A DNA stretch of 64,000 nucleotides, from contig NZ_MBDL01000008.1 in the NCBI RefSeq assembly GCF_001707755.1, positions 487,618-551,617 of the forward strand, written 5' to 3'. Source of the DNA: Acinetobacter celticus (lineage in GTDB: Bacteria; Pseudomonadota; Gammaproteobacteria; Pseudomonadales; Moraxellaceae). Shown in pieces: positions 58,450 to 64,000 of this stretch. The position numbers and the translations under genes were made by a program. The notes under the pieces were generated by a model. That model saw only the letters and a list, made by a program, of their open reading frames with translations. It was not told the origin of the DNA and did no database searches. Position 1 is the first letter of the stretch; each line of letters begins with the position of its first letter.

Positions 58450-59050
58450 AGAGTGCCCCTTTATTTGACTGGACGTATCCTTTAAAAATCCAACAGATAC
58501 GATTCAATATAATTTGCAATATACACACGTTTACATTGTAAACAAGATGCCATTCACGAAACTGATACACGTCGGCTACTTTTTGTTAATATTTTTTAAA
58601 CATTAAATTATCACTCTTTTTCTCATCATTTAGTCTTTTTAGTGTTTCCATCATATAACTGGTTACAAAAAGCCTGAGAAACAGGCGCTGTCTATATTTA
58701 AAGCAATCAGTTTTTCCGAAGCGAAAAATTAGTTTTTAGCTTTTAAACTTATCCACAAGTTTATCTATAAGCAGTTAATCCTAGCTTTGCTATGCTATGC
58801 CCTTGTCCAATAAGGCTTAAACAAGAAAGATAAAAATCAGGGACTTTCTGAAGAAGGAATTTTGTCAGGAGGGTTTGAAAAAATTAACAAAATGTCAATA
58901 TTGATCTACCCTAATTTTTCCCGTATCTTGTGTCCAATTCATTTTTAAACCACTAAGTCTTGTGTTTAAGCCTCAAACACTGTGGCATATTTTTTGCTCA
59001 GTTCAAACGGTCTACAAACATAACAATAGAGACAATGGAGCTATGCTGAC
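58450..59050. other. Divergent regulatory region of bfmRS and nrdA
   Basis: These 601 bases carry no credible gene. They contain the bfmR promoter on the minus strand and the nrdA promoter on the plus strand. A DnaA box at 58749-58757 is listed separately. I looked for paired NrdR boxes and found no convincing pair. Confidence 0.6.
58749..58757 (+). promoter_or_regulatory. DnaA box upstream of nrdA
   Basis: TTATCCACA matches the DnaA-box consensus exactly, about 300 bases upstream of nrdA. DnaA is known to regulate nrdAB in E. coli; a similar link here is inference. Confidence 0.5.
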
Positions 59051-61885
59051 ATGAGCGTAATCACGTCTACCCCAGGCCAATTGCAGGTGATTAAACGCAC
59101 CGGTGATGTTGCCGTTTTTGATGCAGAAAAAATTTCTGTAGCGATCGGCAAAGCGTTCTTGGCTGTTGAAGGCCAACAGAGTGCTGACTCGAGCCGCATT
59201 CACGATCGTATTTCTCAACTTACCGAGATGGTATTAAATACGTTCACTCGTCGCTTACCGTCAGGTGGCACTATACATATTGAAGAAATTCAAGACCAAG
59301 TTGAACTTGCGCTCATGCGTACAGGTGAACAAAAGGTTGCTCGTTCGTATGTGATTTACCGTGACCAACGTGCTGAAGCACGTAAACAAACCGGCGCACA
59401 TCATCATCCAACACTACAAGTGACGGATGTCAACGGCCAACTGAAACCTTTAGATTTAAGCGCGCTTGAAGCACATATTGCTAAAGCGGCTGAAGGCTTG
59501 GAAGGCATTGACATTCAGGCAATCATCGATGAAACCGTTAAAAACCTATATAACGGCGTAAAAGAGTCTGATATTGCAACCACCATGATGATGGCGACGC
59601 GTACTCGTATTGAGCAAGAGCCGAACTATACTTATGTCACAGCTCGCCTACTTCGTGACAATCTTGTTGCGACTGGCTTAGAGTTTTTAGGTTTATCGAC
59701 AGATACCTTAGAAAGTGCTGCCTTAGAAACCTTCTTAAAGAAAGGTGTAGAGCTAGACCTACTTTCTCCAGTACTTTTAGACTTTGACTTGGTTAAATTG
59801 GCAGAGGCGATTCAACCAGAACGCTCAAACCAATTTACTTATTTAGGTCTACAAACATTATTTGACCGTTACTTCATCCATTCAGATGGTATCCGTTTCG
59901 AATTACCGCAATTGTTCTTTATGCGTGTATCGATGGGTCTATCGTTAAATGAAGAAAACCGCGAAGACCGTGCAATTGAGTTCTACAACTTATTGTCTAG
60001 CTTCGACTATATGGCATCGACTCCGACATTATTTAACTCTGGTACATTGCGTCCGCAATTGTCTAGCTGTTATTTAACTACCATTGACGATGACCTATAC
60101 AACATTTATGGCGCAATGCGTGATAACGCAATGTTGTCTAAATGGGCGGGTGGTTTAGGTAATGACTGGACACCAGTTCGTGCCTTAAACTCGTACATCA
60201 AAGGCACCAATGGTAAATCACAAGGTGTTGTACCGTTCCTTAAAGTTGCCAACGACACTGCTGTTGCAGTGAATCAAGGTGGTAAGCGTAAAGGTGCAGT
60301 CTGTGCATACCTTGAAACTTGGCACTTGGATATTGAAGAATTCTTAGAACTTCGTAAAAACACTGGTGATGACCGTCGTCGCACCCATGACATGAACACA
60401 GCAAACTGGGTTCCAGACTTGTTCATGCAACGTGTGTTTGAAGATGCGCAATGGACATTGTTCACACCATCTGAAACACCTGATCTTCATGATTTAACAG
60501 GTCTTGAATTCGCTGCACGTTATGCGCATTACGAAGGCATTGCGAAAGAAACAAATATGTTGCACAAAGTCATTCGTGCAAAAGATTTGTGGCGCAAAAT
60601 GTTATCTATGTTGTTTGAAACAGGTCATCCATGGATCACATTCAAAGACGTATGTAACTTGCGTTCACCGCAACAGCACGTAGGTGTGGTGCATTCATCG
60701 AACTTGTGTACAGAAATTACACTAAACACCAGTGAAGATGAAATTGCGGTGTGTAACTTAGGTTCAATTAACCTTGTACAACACGTTCAAGGTGGTGTTT
60801 TAGACCGTGAAAAACTTGCACGCACTGTTAAAACAGCAGTTCGCATGCTCGACAACGTGATTGACATCAACTACTACGCTGTTCCGCAAGCACGTACCTC
60901 AAACATGAAACACCGCCCTGTGGGTATGGGGATCATGGGCTTCCAAGATGCATTATATGAAATGAACTTGGCATATGGTTCAGACGCTGCAGTTGATTTT
61001 GCCGATGAATCTATGGAAGTGATTAGCTACTACGCAATTACAACGTCAAGTGATTTGGCTGTTGAACGTGGTACTTACCAAACATTCAAAGGTTCACTTT
61101 GGGATCAAGGCGTTCTACCAATCGACTCTTTAGATTTGGTTGCGAAATCACGCCCTGAACGCATGTTTGAAGTTGACCGTACCCAACGTTTGGACTGGGA
61201 CACGTTACGTGCCAAAGTTCAAAAAGATGGTATGCGTAACTCAAACGTGATGGCAATTGCGCCAACTGCAACTATTTCGAATATTTGTGGTGTTTCACAA
61301 TCAATCGAACCAACGTTCCAAAACCTGTATGTGAAATCGAACCTTTCTGGTGAATTCACAGTGATCAACCCGTACTTGGTACGTGCGTTAAAAGATCGTG
61401 GTCTTTGGGATTCTGTGATGGTCAACGACCTGAAACATTTTGAAGGTTCTGTGCAAAAGATTTCACGTATTCCTGAAGAGCTTAAAGCCATTTTTGCGAC
61501 TGCGTTTGAAGTTGAGCCACGTTGGATTGTGGATGCTGCTTCACGCCGTCAAAAGTGGATCGATCAAGCACAGTCTCTTAACCTTTACATCTCTGGTGCA
61601 AATGGTAAGAAATTAGACATGACCTACAAAATGGCGTGGTTACGTGGTCTTAAAACCACCTATTACCTACGTGCATTGGGTGCGACTTCTGCAGAGAAAT
61701 CGACCATTAACACTGGCGCGTTGAATGCTGTTAAAAACACCACGACAACGGCAACACCTGTTGCGGTAGCACCAGTGGTTGAAGCGAAAAAGCCTGAAGC
61801 AATCATTGAAGATGATTTTGCACAAGCAGCGCCAGTGCCATTGGCATGTTCAATTGACAACCCAGATTGTGAGGCTTGTCAGTAA
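59051..61885 (+). CDS. nrdA: Ribonucleoside-diphosphate reductase class I, alpha subunit
   Basis: The enzyme reduces ribonucleotides to deoxyribonucleotides. The 944-residue protein begins with an ATP-cone allosteric domain (about 10-105; IKRTGDVAVFDAEKISVAIG). The active site has the first redox Cys in LSSCYLTTIDDD near 338, NLCTEITLN near 555, AVCNLGSINL near 571 and the second redox-pair region near 780. The C-terminal tail CSIDNPDCEACQ carries the thioredoxin-facing CxxC. It is longer than E. coli NrdA (761) through an N-terminal extension. Start ATG 59051 has GGAGC 10 bases upstream. Confidence 0.97.
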   Translation: MSVITSTPGQLQVIKRTGDVAVFDAEKISVAIGKAFLAVEGQQSADSSRIHDRISQLTEMVLNTFTRRLPSGGTIHIEEIQDQVELALMRTGEQKVARSYVIYRDQRAEARKQTGAHHHPTLQVTDVNGQLKPLDLSALEAHIAKAAEGLEGIDIQAIIDETVKNLYNGVKESDIATTMMMATRTRIEQEPNYTYVTARLLRDNLVATGLEFLGLSTDTLESAALETFLKKGVELDLLSPVLLDFDLVKLAEAIQPERSNQFTYLGLQTLFDRYFIHSDGIRFELPQLFFMRVSMGLSLNEENREDRAIEFYNLLSSFDYMASTPTLFNSGTLRPQLSSCYLTTIDDDLYNIYGAMRDNAMLSKWAGGLGNDWTPVRALNSYIKGTNGKSQGVVPFLKVANDTAVAVNQGGKRKGAVCAYLETWHLDIEEFLELRKNTGDDRRRTHDMNTANWVPDLFMQRVFEDAQWTLFTPSETPDLHDLTGLEFAARYAHYEGIAKETNMLHKVIRAKDLWRKMLSMLFETGHPWITFKDVCNLRSPQQHVGVVHSSNLCTEITLNTSEDEIAVCNLGSINLVQHVQGGVLDREKLARTVKTAVRMLDNVIDINYYAVPQARTSNMKHRPVGMGIMGFQDALYEMNLAYGSDAAVDFADESMEVISYYAITTSSDLAVERGTYQTFKGSLWDQGVLPIDSLDLVAKSRPERMFEVDRTQRLDWDTLRAKVQKDGMRNSNVMAIAPTATISNICGVSQSIEPTFQNLYVKSNLSGEFTVINPYLVRALKDRGLWDSVMVNDLKHFEGSVQKISRIPEELKAIFATAFEVEPRWIVDAASRRQKWIDQAQSLNLYISGANGKKLDMTYKMAWLRGLKTTYYLRALGATSAEKSTINTGALNAVKNTTTTATPVAVAPVVEAKKPEAIIEDDFAQAAPVPLACSIDNPDCEACQ

Positions 61886-61896
61886 TCTGACAAAAC

Positions 61897-61986
61897 CTCC
61901 CCTAACCCCTCCCAAAAGGAGGGAGATTCCTCGAAGCAAATGATAGGATGACAGTCCCTCTTTTTAGAGGGATTTAGGGAGATTCA
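61897..61986. repeat. REP-type paired inverted repeat
   Basis: Two hairpin units face each other. CCTCCCCTAACCCCTCC with CCCTCC-caaaa-GGAGGG is followed about 25 bases later by TCCCTC (61955-61960) / GAGGGA (61967-61972) and TTTAGGGAGA, an inverted, diverged copy of the first. This is typical of dispersed intergenic repeats in Acinetobacter. Confidence 0.75.
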
Positions 61987-61998
61987 AAATTTAAGCAA

Positions 61999-62043
61999 TA
62001 AAAAAGCCCTCTAGCGTCCGTCAAAACTAACTAGAAGGCTTTT
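61999..62043 (+). terminator. Probable nrdA terminator
   Basis: AAAAGCCCTCTAG pairs with CTAGAAGGCTTTT (one mismatch) around a 15-base loop. It lies about 115 bases after nrdA, downstream of the REP element. Confidence 0.6.
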
Positions 62044-62173
62044 CAATCTCGATGTGGCATTGCTAAGAGGTCACCCCGAGGCTGGCATATGTGAATGCGA
62101 TAGTATTCTATCATTGAATTATCTATCGAGCCAGTAGAAGTCATCTTAGTATGTTTTATTGAGGTACTGAGTC

Positions 62174-62296
62174 ATGGCTAATAAAGCTGCTCGCAGTGCT
62201 ATCACTGGTCAATACGTAACGTTGGAATATGCTAAAAAGCATCCAAAAACTACAGTTGTTGAAACAGTGAAGCCAACTAAATCATCCAAAAAATGA
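62174..62296 (+). CDS. 40-residue basic small protein
   Basis: The frame reads MANKAARSAITGQYVTLEYA and then KKHPKTTVVE and a Lys/Ser-rich tail. The S-A-x-T-G-x-x-V-x(3)-Y-A-x(2)-H-P-x-T-T-V pattern is one I remember from many short proteobacterial proteins, often mislabelled in databases. GAGGTACTGAGTC lies before the ATG. Function unknown. Confidence 0.7.
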   Translation: MANKAARSAITGQYVTLEYAKKHPKTTVVETVKPTKSSKK

Positions 62297-62356
62297 TTTA
62301 AACGTAAATCCTAGTTTCGGCTGGGATTTACAAAATTAAATTAAAAGGAAACCACC

Positions 62357-62488
62357 ATGCCACATATGACCCATAACTACATGTTAGGACTCGTTGCCCT
62401 GATGGTTTCCTTTATTGTTTGTTTTTACGTACCGTTGACTTATGCATGGGTCAAAATTCGGGAACAACAGCGCAATCAAAATAAGTAG
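62357..62488 (+). CDS. 43-residue single-helix membrane protein
   Basis: The frame reads MPHMTHNYMLGLVALMVSFI and continues with a hydrophobic stretch and the charged end KIREQQRNQNK. One transmembrane helix spans about residues 8-30. AAAAGGAAACCACC gives a clear ribosome-binding site 7 bases from the ATG. It sits between nrdA and nrdB. Function unknown. Confidence 0.68.
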   Translation: MPHMTHNYMLGLVALMVSFIVCFYVPLTYAWVKIREQQRNQNK

Positions 62489-62632
62489 TGGGGATATTTG
62501 CTCTTCTGAATAAAATTAGAGCATCCATCGACAAAACTTAATTTTGCTTACACAAATTGAGCGTATAGTAGGGACATCTTAGCTTTGCTGGATGTCTAAT
62601 AAAAGATATAAAGCATCGAAGAGAGAATTGAT

Positions 62633-63916
62633 ATGTCTATCCTAAGTTGGGACGATTTCGAAGATGATGAAGCGAAACAAGCTGCACCTGAACACCAGCC
62701 TGCGCCCGTCGAATCGCAAAAAGCGACTCATTCGCAGATGGTATCTGATGCACACAACACATCGTCGGATGTGGCAACTGCACAACCCGTTAGAGCCAAT
62801 CAAAGAACCGCAAAACATTCAACCGATTCAATGGCAAGAGCATCTGCTGCCTTAGAAACGCTGGATGTTGCACCGGGTTTAGAAGAGCTTGAAATGGGCG
62901 CTCAGCGCGTACAAGTTGATGATAAAGCTATGATCAACTGCCGTGCCGACTTGAACCAACTTGTACCCTTCAAATACGAATGGGCTTGGCAGAAATATCT
63001 AGACGGTTGCGCAAACCACTGGATGCCACAAGAAGTGAACATGAACCATGACATCGCGCTTTGGAAGTCTGAAAATGGCTTAACCGAAGATGAGCGTACT
63101 ATTGTGATGCGTTCTTTAGGTTTCTTCTCGACTGCCGACTCATTGGTTGCAAACAACTTGGTATTGGCCATTTACCGCCATATTACCAACCCTGAATGCC
63201 GTCAGTACATTTTGCGTCAAGCGTTTGAAGAAGCAATTCACACGCATGCTTACCAATACTGTATCGAATCTTTAGGTATGGATGAAGGCGAAGTCTTCAA
63301 CATGTACCGCGAAGTACCAAGTGTTGCACGTAAAGCAGCGTGGGGCTTGAAATACACCCAGTCTTTGTGTGATCCAACCTTCCAAACAGGTACACCTGAA
63401 AACGACCAAATTTTGCTTCGCAACTTGATCGCATTCTACTGTGTGCTTGAAGGGATTTTCTTCTACTGTGGTTTCAGCCAAATTTTGTCGATGGGCCGTC
63501 GTAATAAAATGAATGGTGTTGCTGAGCAATTCCAATACATTTTACGCGATGAGTCGATGCACTTGAACTTTGGTATCGATATGATTAACCAAATCAAGAT
63601 TGAAAACCCAAGTTTGTGGACGACTGAATTCCAAGAAGAAATTGTTCAAATGATTCTTGAAGGCACCATGCTTGAAATTGAATATGCACGTGACACTATG
63701 CCACGTGGTGTATTGGGCATGAACGCAGCCATGATGGAAGAATACCTGAAGTTCATTGCAAACCGTCGTTTAGCACAACTGGGCTTACCTGAACAATTTG
63801 CTGGTGTGAATAACCCATTCCAGTGGATGTCTGAGATGATGGACTTGCGTAAAGAGAAGAACTTTTTTGAAACGCGTGTAACGGACTATCAGACTGGCGG
63901 TGCATTAAGCTGGTAA
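62633..63916 (+). CDS. nrdB: Ribonucleoside-diphosphate reductase class I, beta subunit
   Basis: The small subunit houses the diiron-tyrosyl radical that activates NrdA. The 427-residue protein has a disordered N-terminal about 80 residues, then the ferritin-like core. Iron ligands and the radical site appear as [11 protein letters not shown] near residues 202-212 (E..H plus the Tyr four residues on) and [10 protein letters not shown] near 305-314. The C-terminal tail, ending GGALSW, should bind NrdA. GAGAGAATTG precedes the ATG. A terminator follows at 63964. Confidence 0.97.
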   Translation: MSILSWDDFEDDEAKQAAPEHQPAPVESQKATHSQMVSDAHNTSSDVATAQPVRANQRTAKHSTDSMARASAALETLDVAPGLEELEMGAQRVQVDDKAMINCRADLNQLVPFKYEWAWQKYLDGCANHWMPQEVNMNHDIALWKSENGLTEDERTIVMRSLGFFSTADSLVANNLVLAIYRHITNPECRQYILRQAFEEAIHTHAYQYCIESLGMDEGEVFNMYREVPSVARKAAWGLKYTQSLCDPTFQTGTPENDQILLRNLIAFYCVLEGIFFYCGFSQILSMGRRNKMNGVAEQFQYILRDESMHLNFGIDMINQIKIENPSLWTTEFQEEIVQMILEGTMLEIEYARDTMPRGVLGMNAAMMEEYLKFIANRRLAQLGLPEQFAGVNNPFQWMSEMMDLRKEKNFFETRVTDYQTGGALSW

Positions 63917-63963
63917 GTTGAATGTCATCCGCTGAATGATACATAGATAGTGTGTTATTCATA

Positions 63964-64000
63964 AAAAAACCGCCCTTAACGGCGGGTTTTTTTTTTTTTT
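63964..64000 (+). terminator. nrdB terminator with long T run
   Basis: AACCGCC pairs with GGCGGGTT with a one-base bulge around CTTAA, followed by 14 consecutive Ts that run to the window end. It is 47 bases after the nrdB stop codon. Confidence 0.82.

Noticed and set aside
63987..64000. 14-T run as sequencing artefact
   Set aside because: It directly follows a hairpin after nrdB and fits a terminator; exact length cannot be judged at the window edge.

Overview
The window looks like chromosomal DNA of an Acinetobacter species. The evidence is the BfmR/BfmS pair beside the nuo operon, the apbC(mrp)/metG/dcd/proS neighbourhood, AT-rich codon use and Acinetobacter-type exported proteins. The species cannot be fixed by reading alone. 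No rRNA, tRNA or CRISPR array was seen.

Layout. 1-3.8 kb: the C-terminal two thirds of an RND efflux pump, then proS. 3.8-10.3 kb: four consecutive minus-strand genes for exported proteins that share a short motif just after the signal peptide; the first carries a tyrosine stripe with a strict four-residue period. 10.5-13.5 kb: dcd, a LysE-type exporter and the Fe-S carrier gene mrp/apbC. 13.6-20.3 kb: an accessory block between the divergent core genes mrp and metG. It holds a small periplasmic protein, a coiled-coil LEA-like protein, a HEPN-like protein, a structured small-RNA candidate resembling phage C4 RNA, an orphan type VI secretion cassette (VgrG tip fragment, H/C-type effector candidate, membrane-anchored immunity candidate), a proteasome-like Ntn-hydrolase candidate, and decayed insertion sequences. 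20.3-33.3 kb: metG, a TPR plus LA2681-type HEPN gene, an exported metallo-beta-lactamase-fold enzyme, a second LysE exporter, a TetR/MFS/HlyD efflux module, a PLP enzyme and a flavoprotein. 33.3-39.9 kb: small membrane proteins, a CmpX-like channel, fpr with a divergent LysR gene, a cold-shock-domain protein and upp. 39.9-55.0 kb: the complete 13-gene nuo operon (complex I, with fused nuoCD) on the minus strand. 55.6-64 kb: a small unknown gene, bfmS/bfmR, and nrdA/nrdB separated by a REP-type repeat and two tiny ORFs.

How it fits together. The right half is housekeeping: respiration (Nuo), deoxynucleotide synthesis (NrdAB here, Dcd at the left), pyrimidine salvage (Upp) and envelope regulation (BfmRS). 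The most novel parts are the exported-protein operon (3.8-10.3 kb) and the accessory block (13.6-24 kb). That block concentrates inter-bacterial competition and nuclease-like defence signatures, a small RNA and dead transposons, as expected of an integration hotspot.

All functional calls come from reading translated sequence and remembered family motifs; no database search was run.
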